This document shows positions 52,966 through 61,468 of a stretch of 64,000 bases of DNA, piece after piece. The position numbers and the translations under genes are program-made. Each line of letters opens with the position of its first letter. The first letter of the stretch is position 1. Source of the stretch: Paenibacillus macerans. Lineage in GTDB: Bacteria; Bacillota; Bacilli; Paenibacillales; Paenibacillaceae. The stretch spans positions 4,156,501 through 4,220,500 of the forward strand of contig NZ_UGSI01000001.1 in NCBI RefSeq assembly GCF_900454495.1, given 5' to 3'. Below the pieces are notes generated by a model. That model saw nothing but the letters and a program-made list of their open reading frames with translations, was not told where the DNA came from and did not search any database.

Positions 52966-54402
52966 TCATCTGCCTTGGGCAAGACTTGTCTCCATTCTTT
53001 GTGTCTCCGCCGGCTGCAGGGGCAGATAAAGGGCGAACACGCTGCCTTCCCCTTCGGCGCTCTTCATGCGCAGAAATCCTCCGAGCAGGCGGGCCAGGTT
53101 GCTGCTGATCGGCAGGCCGAGCCCCGTCCCGCCGTATCTGCGGCTGATCGATCCGTCCGCCTGCCGGAACGATTCGAACACGGCCGATTGCTTATCCTTC
53201 GGAACGCCGATCCCGGTATCGGCTACGGCAAACACGAGCCATTCCCCTTGCGGGACTTCGCCCAGCGCGGCCCGCCGGATGTTGAGCGTCACTTTTCCTT
53301 GATGCGTAAACTTAAAAGCGTTGGAGAGCAGGTTCCGCAAAATTTGCGCGATCCGGTGAGGATCGGAAACGATCGTTTCCGGCAGCCCTTCTTCCACCCG
53401 CACCTCATAGTCCAGCTTTTTCTGCGAGGCAATAAGTTCAAAATGAACCCGCATCCAGTCCGCCACTTCCGTCAGCACCACTTCCTCGTCCATGATTTCG
53501 AGCCGTCCTGCCTCCACTTTGGACAAGTCGAGGATGTCGTTGATAATTTGCAGCAGGTCATGGCCCGATTTGTAGATGATTCGTCCATACTCCGGCAGTT
53601 CGTCCCCGACGTCCTCGCTTTCGGCGATGATTTGCGCCAGATTGATAATGCTGTTCAGCGGCGTCCGCAGCTCATGCGACATCGTCGCTAAAAATTCAGA
53701 TTTATAGCCGTTGGCGAGCGTCAGCTGCTTGGCCCGGTCCTCCAGCCCGATTTTCGCTTTATGCAGTTCGTCCGTCTGCTTTCGCAGCAGCTCGTTGGCG
53801 TGCTTCAACTCCAAATTTTGCCGATGTCCCATCTGAAAATCGCGGAGAATCAAGGCAAATACAAAACTAAAGAGCACGGCGAGCGGGAGCATGATCGGCA
53901 TAATTTTAAACAGATAGGTATGTATAGGGGTAACCCCGAAAAGAATAGTGTTCAAACAATTTATGCCGTTAACGGCCAGGATCGTGACAATCCCCATAAA
54001 GGCAAAGCTTTGCTTGGCGCGGTTAAACCAAACTCGCAGGCCGGCGCAAACCGCTCCGAGCGCCGTCAAGTTCACAAACCCGAAGAGCGCGGCGTCGCTT
54101 ACGCCAAACGATAAGCGCACCAAGCCGATCCCGAGCCCGATCGTCAGCAGGGTAAGCGGGTGCGGATAAACCAGCGTCGCAATGATCAACGGAACGATCC
54201 TGAGGTCGAAAATGATCCGGTCATCCAGCGAGAATCCGAATTTGATGCAAATCCAGCCCGCCAAAATCATCACCAGAACGGACAGAATGTACTTGAAGCG
54301 CGGCGAAAGATTCCTGAATACATATTTGTGCATCACATTGGTCACATAAGCGACTGCAATCAGCATTCCCAAATTGATCAGAAGCGTGTTCCCCAGGCTC
54401 AC
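52966..54402 (-). CDS. Sensor histidine kinase with 5TM-LYT-type sensor
   Basis: A 478-residue kinase. Six predicted helices (residues 5-187) resemble the 5TMR-LYT sensor; a coiled coil (195-232) joins it to HisKA with the phospho-acceptor His243 (MSHELRTPL), then HATPase_c with N box LRNLLSNAFKFT, G1 VADTGIGVP and GGTGLGLPI. No receiver domain is fused and no response regulator gene is adjacent. GTG start with a GGGGGTGG site. It lies 40 bases behind the HD-GYP gene, so the two form one operon. Confidence 0.9.
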   Translation of the reverse strand: MSLGNTLLINLGMLIAVAYVTNVMHKYVFRNLSPRFKYILSVLVMILAGWICIKFGFSLDDRIIFDLRIVPLIIATLVYPHPLTLLTIGLGIGLVRLSFGVSDAALFGFVNLTALGAVCAGLRVWFNRAKQSFAFMGIVTILAVNGINCLNTILFGVTPIHTYLFKIMPIMLPLAVLFSFVFALILRDFQMGHRQNLELKHANELLRKQTDELHKAKIGLEDRAKQLTLANGYKSEFLATMSHELRTPLNSIINLAQIIAESEDVGDELPEYGRIIYKSGHDLLQIINDILDLSKVEAGRLEIMDEEVVLTEVADWMRVHFELIASQKKLDYEVRVEEGLPETIVSDPHRIAQILRNLLSNAFKFTHQGKVTLNIRRAALGEVPQGEWLVFAVADTGIGVPKDKQSAVFESFRQADGSISRRYGGTGLGLPISSNLARLLGGFLRMKSAEGEGSVFALYLPLQPAETQRMETSLAQGR

Positions 54403-54442
54403 AGGCTTCCCACCCCCGTCGGTTCAATGTATGTATAAGCGA

Positions 54443-55948
54443 TTACCCGGGATTGACCTTCTCCATTCCTCTCCGGTAAGCATTTACAAACAGCTCGGCA
54501 TAATGCGGATCCCACTGGCTTCCCCGGCCCTGCTCGAGGATCTCGAGCGCCTGGTTGGGCTCCAAACCTTTGCGGTAAGGGCGGTCCGAGGTCATCGCAT
54601 CAAAAGCGTCCGCCACCGCGATAATCCGCCCAAACAGCGGGATATCTTCCCCGGCAAGCCCGTCCGGATAGCCCTTGCCGTCATACCGCTCGTGATGCGA
54701 TCTTACCCCAGGCAAAAAAGGAGCCATGGCATCCGCCGGCTCGATCTGCTTCAGAATGGCTTCGCCAAGCACCGGGTGCTGTTTGATCTGCTCCCATTCT
54801 TCATCCGTCAGCCGGCCCTCCTTCAGCAGCACGGCGTCGCGGATGCCGATTTTGCCGATGTCGTGCAGAAGCGCCGCCTTGCGCAGCTCGTCGATGCGCT
54901 CCTCCGGCAATTCGGCCAGCCGGCCGATTTTCACCGCGTATTCGGCCACCCGCAAGGAGTGCCCGGCCGTATACGGATCGCGGGCGTCCAAAGCGGCGGC
55001 CAAGGTGGCAAAATAGCTGTCGACCAGTTGGCTGTTGCGCGCCGCCTCGGACCTAAGCCCCCGCAGCATATGATTAAACCCGGACACGAGCCGGGAAAAC
55101 TCATCGGAATACAAATCCGCGGCCTCCGAGCGGAGATCCCCCGTTTTTACTTCGGCCATGCGCTCGTACAGATGCTGGATCGGCAGCATGATTTCCCGGG
55201 CCATCAGCCTGGAGCCAATGAAGGCGAAGCCAAGGCCGACCGCCAGGATATATCCCGCCCACTGCCAGTATGCGTAAGCGCCGTACCCCCAGTCCTGAAG
55301 CCGGAACTGGACGGAGAGATTGTACAGCAGCAGCGGGGAGGCGCCGATCAGAAAAAAGCTCCATTTTAACTTTCGCGATACGGGAACAAATACCCTTCCG
55401 CCCAGCGTCAATTCCCTGCCGAACAATTTGCGGCTCCAGGCGCTAAGCTCCTTCAAAACCGGGCGCACCGCATAGGAGGTCAAATAAAACTCGATCAATG
55501 CGTGCATGCCGCAGACGAGAACGCAGCCCAGGGAGGCGAGCAGCACATAATAGGAAGGAATCGTGATCCGGCCGGCGGCCGCAAGCTCCAGCGACAACAC
55601 AGCCCCGGGCACGACCAGGCCGAGCAGATGCGGCCCGAGAATGCGTTTTACGGCCAGGGAAGGCATCCGGTGCACTCTGATATATACGTTTTGCAGAACC
55701 TGAAAGCTTCCGATCTCCTCGAGAAAGGCGCTTCTGACCGGTTTAAGCTGCAGATAAAAGACGGCGCCTTCCAGCAGGAGCATGACGCAGACCGATACGC
55801 AAAGCACTCCTGCAAGCCAGATGTACTCTTCCCGGGAAACATCCAGCGGCGCAGCGAAAATCAAGCTCGCAATCGCAATGCCCGCCAGAAAGGAGCCGGC
55901 CGCATAATTAAGCATGAGACGACGAATAAAAGTTCTGTATACCGTCAC
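54443..55948 (-). CDS. HD-GYP domain phosphodiesterase with membrane sensor and HAMP
   Basis: A 501-residue protein: two sets of membrane helices in the N-terminal half, a HAMP linker, then an HD-GYP domain from about residue 300. Key motifs are HDIGKIG, HPVLGE, HHERYDGKGYP (HD and GYP-type motif complete) and DAFDAMTSDRPYR. Such enzymes hydrolyse cyclic di-GMP. Operon partner of the downstream histidine kinase; both may sense a related membrane signal. GTG start with GGAAGGCGG upstream. Confidence 0.92.
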   Translation of the reverse strand: MTVYRTFIRRLMLNYAAGSFLAGIAIASLIFAAPLDVSREEYIWLAGVLCVSVCVMLLLEGAVFYLQLKPVRSAFLEEIGSFQVLQNVYIRVHRMPSLAVKRILGPHLLGLVVPGAVLSLELAAAGRITIPSYYVLLASLGCVLVCGMHALIEFYLTSYAVRPVLKELSAWSRKLFGRELTLGGRVFVPVSRKLKWSFFLIGASPLLLYNLSVQFRLQDWGYGAYAYWQWAGYILAVGLGFAFIGSRLMAREIMLPIQHLYERMAEVKTGDLRSEAADLYSDEFSRLVSGFNHMLRGLRSEAARNSQLVDSYFATLAAALDARDPYTAGHSLRVAEYAVKIGRLAELPEERIDELRKAALLHDIGKIGIRDAVLLKEGRLTDEEWEQIKQHPVLGEAILKQIEPADAMAPFLPGVRSHHERYDGKGYPDGLAGEDIPLFGRIIAVADAFDAMTSDRPYRKGLEPNQALEILEQGRGSQWDPHYAELFVNAYRRGMEKVNPG

Positions 55949-56231
55949 GGCGTGTTCCGCCTTCCATTCGCAAATTGTCGGGTAACGCCCGCTTCCTGTA
56001 TTATCGGCATGAACCGGACCGCATTTCAGATATTATCTGGAACTTTTTGTTTAAAACTCCTTTCTTTTTGTATCTGTATATTCTAGGACCCCAAACGCAC
56101 GAACGGATCAAACGTCACTTTGGCAATTTAAAAATAAATATTTCAAATTATTGAAAATTGCTCTTAAACCTGCGAAGCCTTGCATGATGGCACATACGCC
56201 ATTTTGCAAGGTTATTTTATGTCACAATGTA

Positions 56232-56274
56232 CGTGATTTTTTTCACATTAACCTATTTTTTTATATGCTAAAAT
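56232..56274 (+). promoter_or_regulatory. CRP/FNR- or Rex-like dyad and -10 box before the electron-transfer lipoprotein gene
   Basis: CGTGA-N6-TCACA at 56232-56247 is a near-perfect CRP/FNR family dyad (consensus TGTGA-N6-TCACA). TAAAAT at 56269-56274 is a plausible -10 and no -35 hexamer is well placed, as expected for activator-dependent promoters. The expected start near 56281 would place the dyad centre at about -41.5, the class II activator position. Identity of the factor is inferred only; Rex sites look similar. The rest of the 55949-56406 spacer is AT-rich and shows no gene. Confidence 0.5.
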
Positions 56275-56406
56275 GCCTTCGAACAAAGGTTATAAGACTC
56301 CTTTAGGCCTAGTCCGATCGGCTATCCGGCGGGCTTCCAACCCTATTCGTTATTAAAATGTCTTCACATTTTAATATATAACATCTTTTAAATGGAGGGT
56401 TCTATC

Positions 56407-57318
56407 ATGAAAAAAGCATCACTCTTACTCAGCAGCGCTCTTGTACTAGGGCTGTTGGCAGGCTGCGGCTCCGGCGCCCCGGCGGGGAACGGCAGTGCGA
56501 AACCTGCGGACACCGCCCCGGCAACGGCGGAAAACGGCGCAAACGGCAACGGCTCCGCGGCTTCGTCCGAACAAGGCCAACATCAGGATGGCGTCTATTA
56601 CGCGATCGGCGAGGTCGATCCGGACTCCGGCTGGCAATCGTACGTGACTTTGACCGTGTCCGGCGGCAAAATCACCGACGCGAAATGGAACGCGATCAGC
56701 GAAAAGGCTCCGGTCGACAAAGCGACTTATTCCAAAGAAGGCAAATACGGCATGAAAGCCGGCGGCGCTTCCTCCGAATGGCATGAACAAGCCGAAAAGG
56801 CGGAGCAATTCCTGCTCGAAAAACAGGATCCCAAAGCGGCCGCTTTGAACGATGAAGGCAAAACCGACGCGATTTCCGGCGTTTCCATTCATGTGAGCGA
56901 CTTCTTTAACCTCGCGGATAAAGCGCTCGCCGCCGGACCGGTGGAACCGGGCATCTACAAAGACGGCACCTACCACGCCGAAGGCGACGCGTTCGATCCG
57001 CATTCCGGCTGGAAGGAAACCGCGGACGTCGTGGTGGCCGCAGGCAAAATCATTAAAGTCAACTTCAGCGGCGTCAACGACAAAGGCGAAGACAAGAAAC
57101 AAAACTCGATCGACGGCAAATACGGCATGAAAGCCGGCGGCGCCCAAGCGGAATGGCACGAAGAAGCCGCCAAAGCGGAAGCGTATCTCGTGGAAAAACA
57201 GGACCCGGCTTCCCTTACTTTTAATGAAGAAGGCAAAACCGACGCGATTTCCGGCGTATCGATCAGCTTGAAATCCTATTTCGATCTGGTTGCCAAGGCA
57301 CTTGAACAAGCGAAATAA
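56407..57318 (+). CDS. PplA-like lipoprotein with two FMN-binding-type repeats
   Basis: A 303-residue lipoprotein: lipobox LLAGC (Cys20), a Gly/Ala/Asn-rich spacer to residue 58, then two homologous domains of about 115 residues (60-175 and 183-303). Each has GKYGMKAGG...EWHE and ends with GKTDAISGVS, which resembles the covalent flavinylation motif (here SGVS at 157-160 and 282-285). In Listeria, PplA carries two such FMNs and passes electrons from the membrane to extracellular acceptors. ATG at 56407 follows GGAGGG; an ATG five codons upstream is inside the site. It is followed by an NDH-2 gene after 32 bases. Confidence 0.85.
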   Translation: MKKASLLLSSALVLGLLAGCGSGAPAGNGSAKPADTAPATAENGANGNGSAASSEQGQHQDGVYYAIGEVDPDSGWQSYVTLTVSGGKITDAKWNAISEKAPVDKATYSKEGKYGMKAGGASSEWHEQAEKAEQFLLEKQDPKAAALNDEGKTDAISGVSIHVSDFFNLADKALAAGPVEPGIYKDGTYHAEGDAFDPHSGWKETADVVVAAGKIIKVNFSGVNDKGEDKKQNSIDGKYGMKAGGAQAEWHEEAAKAEAYLVEKQDPASLTFNEEGKTDAISGVSISLKSYFDLVAKALEQAK

Positions 57319-57350
57319 CTACAACCAACCTATACGAGAAGGTGAACCTC

Positions 57351-59231
57351 TTGAAAAAGATAGTCGTTTTGGGCGGCGGTTACGGCGGTGTCGTCACTTC
57401 CAAGCATCTGGCCAAACTGTTCAAGAAAGACAAGGACGTGCAAATCCAGCTCATCGACCGAAACCCCTATCACACGCTGCTGACCGAATTGCATGAGGTC
57501 GCGGCCAACCGGGCTCCGGAGGACTCGGTCAAAATCGAGCTCAAGAAGATTTTTGCCGGGCAAAAGGTGGACGTGGTGCTCGATTCCATCGACAACATCG
57601 ATTTTGGCGCCAAGAAGCTGCGTTCGGCGAAAAATACGTACAGCTACGATTACCTCGTGATCGGCACCGGCTGTAAACCGACGTTTTTCGGAATTCCGGG
57701 CGCCGAGGAGCATGCCTTGACCTTGTGGTCCTACGAGGATGCCGTGCGGCTTAAAGAGCAAGTTCGCCGCATGTTCAGCGAAGCGGCCAAAGTGACCGAT
57801 CCGGTCAAACGGCGGAAGATGCTTACCTTCGTCGTTGTCGGGGCCGGGTTTACCGGGGTCGAGCTGGTCGGCGAACTGGCGGAATTCCGCGACGAGCTGT
57901 GCAAGGAATTTTACATCGACGCGGGCGAAGTCCGGCTTGTCGTGGCGGATATGGCGCCGAAGATTTTGCCGATCCTGCCCGACAAGCTCATTCAGAAAGC
58001 GGCCAAACGCCTTCATAAAATGAACGTGGAGATCATCACGAGCGCGAAAATCACCGGCGTAACGCCAGCCAGCGTACAGCTCGGAGACCGCGGCGAGCTG
58101 GAAGCCGACACAATCGTGTGGACGGCCGGCGTCGAAGGCTCCGAACTCGTCGGCAAGCTCGACGTGAAGCAGGAAGGCCGCAAGCGGATCGTCACCAATG
58201 ACAAGCTGCAAAGCATCGATCACGAAGATGTGTACGTCGTCGGCGACAACATTTTTTACATTCCGGAGGGAGAAACCCGTCCGGTGCCGCAAATGGTGGA
58301 AAACGCCGAGCAGGCCGGCCCGCTGATTGCGCATAACATTTACGCGGACGTCCACGGCAAACCGAAGAAGTCCTATAAGCCGGGATTCCACGGGACGATG
58401 GTGTGCATCGGCAGCCGCTACGGTGTGGCGAATGTCGGCCTGCCGAATAAAATGTTTATGTTAAGCGGCTTTATGGCCATGCTCAGCAAGCACATGATCA
58501 ATATGTATTATCTGTTCACCGTGGCCGGCTTTGCGAAAGTCTGGACTTATATGATGCATGAATTTTTCCATGTGAACAACCGCAGAAGTTTCGTCGGCGG
58601 CCATTTCGCCAAACGTTCGCCGAACTTCTGGCTGCTGCCGCTGCGCCTTTTCGTCGGCTACAAATGGCTGGAAGAAGGTCTCGACAAGCTGCCGAAAATT
58701 ATGAAGGAACCTTCGAAAATCTTCCTGATTCCGGCTCCACCGCAGGCCAGCGACGTCGTATCCGCGGCCAGCGAAGCCGCCGGCAAAGTTACGGAAACGG
58801 TTGACGCCCAAGCTGCGGCATCGGCCGTAGAGAGCGCTTCGACCGCGGTCACGGCGCTGCCTGTGCCGGGATTTATCAAATCCATCGTCAGCTGGTTTAT
58901 GGACGTGTTCTTCTATACTTCCGACGGCGGATATACGGCGCTGGCCACCGTGTTCCAGTTCTTCATGGTATTCATGGAAATCGCGCTTGGCGTCATGATT
59001 ATCGTAGGCCTCTTCACCGCGATCGCTTCGGCGGCCACCGTCGCCCTCGGCGTCATGATCTGGTCCTCCAGCATGGCTTCCGCGGAAATGCTGTGGTACA
59101 TGACGGCCGGCGTCGCCCTAATCGGCGGTTCGGGCAGCGCGTTTGGCCTGGATTACTACGTTCTGCCTTGGCTCAAGAAACAGTGGAAGAAAATCCCGCT
59201 GGTACGAAGATGGTATTTGTACACCGAATAG
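57351..59231 (+). CDS. Type II NADH dehydrogenase with C-terminal membrane domain (Ndh2 of electron-transfer type)
   Basis: A 626-residue flavoprotein that passes electrons from NADH to quinone. The FAD site is VVLGGGYGGVV at the N-terminus; the NAD site is FVVVGAGFTGVELVGELAE near residue 160. Ordinary NDH-2 is about 400 residues; here about 200 more follow, with an amphipathic linker rich in Ala/Ser/Val and three to four helices. Such a tail marks the Ndh2 of the Listeria extracellular electron transfer system. TTG at 57351 has AGAAGGT upstream, where the alternative GTG would overlap it. It ends at a strong terminator. Confidence 0.87.
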   Translation: MKKIVVLGGGYGGVVTSKHLAKLFKKDKDVQIQLIDRNPYHTLLTELHEVAANRAPEDSVKIELKKIFAGQKVDVVLDSIDNIDFGAKKLRSAKNTYSYDYLVIGTGCKPTFFGIPGAEEHALTLWSYEDAVRLKEQVRRMFSEAAKVTDPVKRRKMLTFVVVGAGFTGVELVGELAEFRDELCKEFYIDAGEVRLVVADMAPKILPILPDKLIQKAAKRLHKMNVEIITSAKITGVTPASVQLGDRGELEADTIVWTAGVEGSELVGKLDVKQEGRKRIVTNDKLQSIDHEDVYVVGDNIFYIPEGETRPVPQMVENAEQAGPLIAHNIYADVHGKPKKSYKPGFHGTMVCIGSRYGVANVGLPNKMFMLSGFMAMLSKHMINMYYLFTVAGFAKVWTYMMHEFFHVNNRRSFVGGHFAKRSPNFWLLPLRLFVGYKWLEEGLDKLPKIMKEPSKIFLIPAPPQASDVVSAASEAAGKVTETVDAQAAASAVESASTAVTALPVPGFIKSIVSWFMDVFFYTSDGGYTALATVFQFFMVFMEIALGVMIIVGLFTAIASAATVALGVMIWSSSMASAEMLWYMTAGVALIGGSGSAFGLDYYVLPWLKKQWKKIPLVRRWYLYTE

Positions 59232-59280
59232 CAACCATAGCAAGTGACAACCAGCAATTCACCCCCTTGACGAATAATCC

Positions 59281-59321
59281 GGAGTAATGGGCGCATAAGC
59301 CGCGCATTACTCCCCTTTTTC
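59281..59321 (+). terminator. Rho-independent terminator after the ndh2-like gene
   Basis: GGAGTAATG...CATTACTCC with an inner GCG/CGC pair, followed by CCTTTTT. It separates pplA-ndh2 from the prenyl synthase pair. Confidence 0.85.
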
Positions 59322-59386
59322 TATTATTGCCGAGTCAGTGGCCCTTGTTCCCTGCAAGCTTACCGCATACCAAGGAGTGTGTCCTT

Positions 59387-59839
59387 ATGAAACCTATACT
59401 CTTCCAAGACGCTTGTCGTTTATTGCAAGGCGAATTATCGCCCGAGGCCGGCATTCATCCCGATATAACGGCAGAAGAAGTCGAACCGTTGGCGAACCTC
59501 CTGGAACAATACGATATACCTAGGGTGCGCCAGCGCCGTTTGTTGACCATTTACATCGCAATCAAGCTCGCCCTTCAGCGCCACAGCCGGTGCGATCATG
59601 CGGCTGCGGGCGAAGAGTTGACCCGTTTGGTGCTGGACGGCGACTATCTATACAGTTTTTACGTAGGTTTATGCCTCAAGTGGGAGGAATACGATCTCCT
59701 GTCCCATCTGGCCCCCATTATCAAACAAATTCAAATCAAACGCGCGGAAGGACGCGCCGAAGACGAACGGCTGCTTAAGGGCTGGGAACTGTTCCTGCAG
59801 CTGGATTTGAACCGGACCACGACCGGCCGGGCGATTTAG
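59387..59839 (+). CDS. Small HepS-like prenyl diphosphate synthase component I
   Basis: A 150-residue helical protein. The LVLDGDYLYSFYVGLCLKWEEYDLLSHLAPIIKQIQIKRAEGR region resembles the VLAGDY...L(A/L)..I..I segment of heptaprenyl diphosphate synthase component I, although HepS itself is about 250 residues, so this is a short form or another family. It has no catalytic Asp-rich motifs. ATG at 59387 follows AAGGAGT. The gene lies 66 bases before the catalytic subunit gene, which supports a heterodimeric partner role. Function is inferred from context. Confidence 0.55.
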   Translation: MKPILFQDACRLLQGELSPEAGIHPDITAEEVEPLANLLEQYDIPRVRQRRLLTIYIAIKLALQRHSRCDHAAAGEELTRLVLDGDYLYSFYVGLCLKWEEYDLLSHLAPIIKQIQIKRAEGRAEDERLLKGWELFLQLDLNRTTTGRAI

Positions 59840-59905
59840 ATTGACATTGCGGTTTAGCCTTGAGAATACGAGTTCACGGGAAACGACAACAAGGAGGGGC
59901 TTTCC

Positions 59906-60886
59906 ATGAAACTTCATGAGGCGCTTGACATTTCTTTAAAAGCGGTAGACCGGGAAATCGAAAATATGGTCAAATTTGACCGGGACGTTCCCCGCGCCTC
60001 GCAGCTTGCCAAAAGCATCATCGAACTTATCCGCTCCGGCGGCAAGCGTGTCCGCCCGCTGATGGTCATCGTCGGCAGCCGCTTCGGCCCCGCCCCGGAT
60101 GAGCAAAAAATTTGGCGTTTGGCCGCGGCCGCCGAGTTTATCCACGCCGCCTCCCTGATTCACGACGACATCATCGACGATTCCCCGGTCCGCCGCGGGC
60201 AGAAGGCGATGCATATAAAGCTGGGCGTGAGCGGCGCGCTGCATGTGGGCAACTACATGTCGGCCAGGGTAATCGAGCTGATCTCCGTTTACTCGGCGGA
60301 CCGGGACAAATACGCGTACAATTTGTCTTCCCTGGTTACGACGCAGTTATGCCTGGGCGAATATCAGCAGTTGGCTCATCTTTACGATTACAGCGTGACG
60401 ATCGAGCAGTATTTGGAAAAGTCGAAAAACAAAACCGCGCAGCTAATGGCCACCTGCTTGCAGACCGGTGCCCAGGCATCCGGGGCGGACGCGGAAACGG
60501 CCGAGCTGCTGTACGCCTTTGGGGAGAAGCTCGGCATGTCGTTTCAAATCCGCGACGATGTGCTCGATTTCACCCAATCGGCGGAGCAGCTCGGCAAGCC
60601 GGCCGGCAGCGACCTGCGCAGCGGCCAGATCACCTTGCCCGTGCTGTTTGCGCTGCAGGACGAACGGCTCGCCCCCCGCATCCGGGCGATCACGGCGGCA
60701 AGCCCAGCCGCCGAAGTCGAAGCTGTCGTCGCGGCCATCCAGGCGAGCGGCGCGCTGGAGCAAACCGAACGCCTAAGCAGCCGCTACTTAGACGAGGCGC
60801 AGGAAATCATCGGCCGCCTGGCCCGCTACCCGGCGCATCGCGATCTTCAGGCCTTGCTCGACTATTTTGGCGGCCGGGATCAATAG
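59906..60886 (+). CDS. Polyprenyl diphosphate synthase, component II (HepT/DmkB-like)
   Basis: A 326-residue trans-prenyltransferase. The first Asp-rich motif is DDIIDDS (Asp87, 88, 91) and the second is DDVLDFT (Asp216, 217, 220), with GGKRVRP near the N-terminus. It extends farnesyl or geranyl diphosphate by IPP to make the side chain of menaquinone or demethylmenaquinone. In Listeria a paralogue, DmkB, belongs to the extracellular electron transfer locus and makes the separate demethylmenaquinone pool. AAGGAGGGG precedes ATG. The location just after ndh2 points to DmkB rather than the housekeeping HepT. Confidence 0.88.
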   Translation: MKLHEALDISLKAVDREIENMVKFDRDVPRASQLAKSIIELIRSGGKRVRPLMVIVGSRFGPAPDEQKIWRLAAAAEFIHAASLIHDDIIDDSPVRRGQKAMHIKLGVSGALHVGNYMSARVIELISVYSADRDKYAYNLSSLVTTQLCLGEYQQLAHLYDYSVTIEQYLEKSKNKTAQLMATCLQTGAQASGADAETAELLYAFGEKLGMSFQIRDDVLDFTQSAEQLGKPAGSDLRSGQITLPVLFALQDERLAPRIRAITAASPAAEVEAVVAAIQASGALEQTERLSSRYLDEAQEIIGRLARYPAHRDLQALLDYFGGRDQ

Positions 60887-61216
60887 GTGCGAGGCGGCTG
60901 GTTAAGAAAACCGCCTGACAGCCCCTTTTAATGACTCTAACTTCGACTTTGGATCGACTTGAGGGAATGTTGTATGGGGGGCACCCTCCGTTAAAGTCGT
61001 GTCCTTATCTATTCCCTCTTCGGTTCTACTCCGAGAACCCTTCCCCTTTTTTCAGAGTCGAAGCACTGAGTACTTCGGCTCTAGCGTCAACGATGTAGAG
61101 GCGCCACGATCCGGCGGGGTCAGTGTATCTACCTTTTGCACCGTAGCCGTTTCGAGCCGTGTCACAAATCGACACCAGGTGAGGGGTTGTCTAAAGAGAC
61201 TGTTTAAAGGGTTCGT
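60887..61216. other. Spacer without recognised gene
   Basis: About 330 bases after the prenyl synthase gene. I see no gene, promoter or strong terminator. It holds an AGTCG-rich stretch with several short inverted repeats. The IS-related sequence begins near 61217. Confidence 0.4.
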
Positions 61217-61388
61217 GTCTTGATGTTCCTGCCTGTTGCCTGTTGCCTGCTGCCTGCCTTTGCACGATTATTCCTTTCGTTCAGGGAACAAAGGGTGGGG
61301 CTAAAGCAAATCATGGGTTCCAAAAAAAGAGAAGAAAAAACAAAAAAAGATTAGGAAAAAATGAGGCGGTTCAGGTGAGATTTTCGGC

Positions 61389-61417
61389 TTGATAAGGGAA
61401 CGCATGTTTGGTATAAT
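61389..61417 (+). promoter_or_regulatory. Transposase promoter
   Basis: TTGATA (61389-61394), 17 bases and TATAAT (61412-61417), about 50 bases before the transposase start codon. Confidence 0.8.
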
Positions 61418-61468
61418 GAAATAAACGGAACTTATGTTCGTATATTCTTAATTCGGGGGCGAGTAAAC

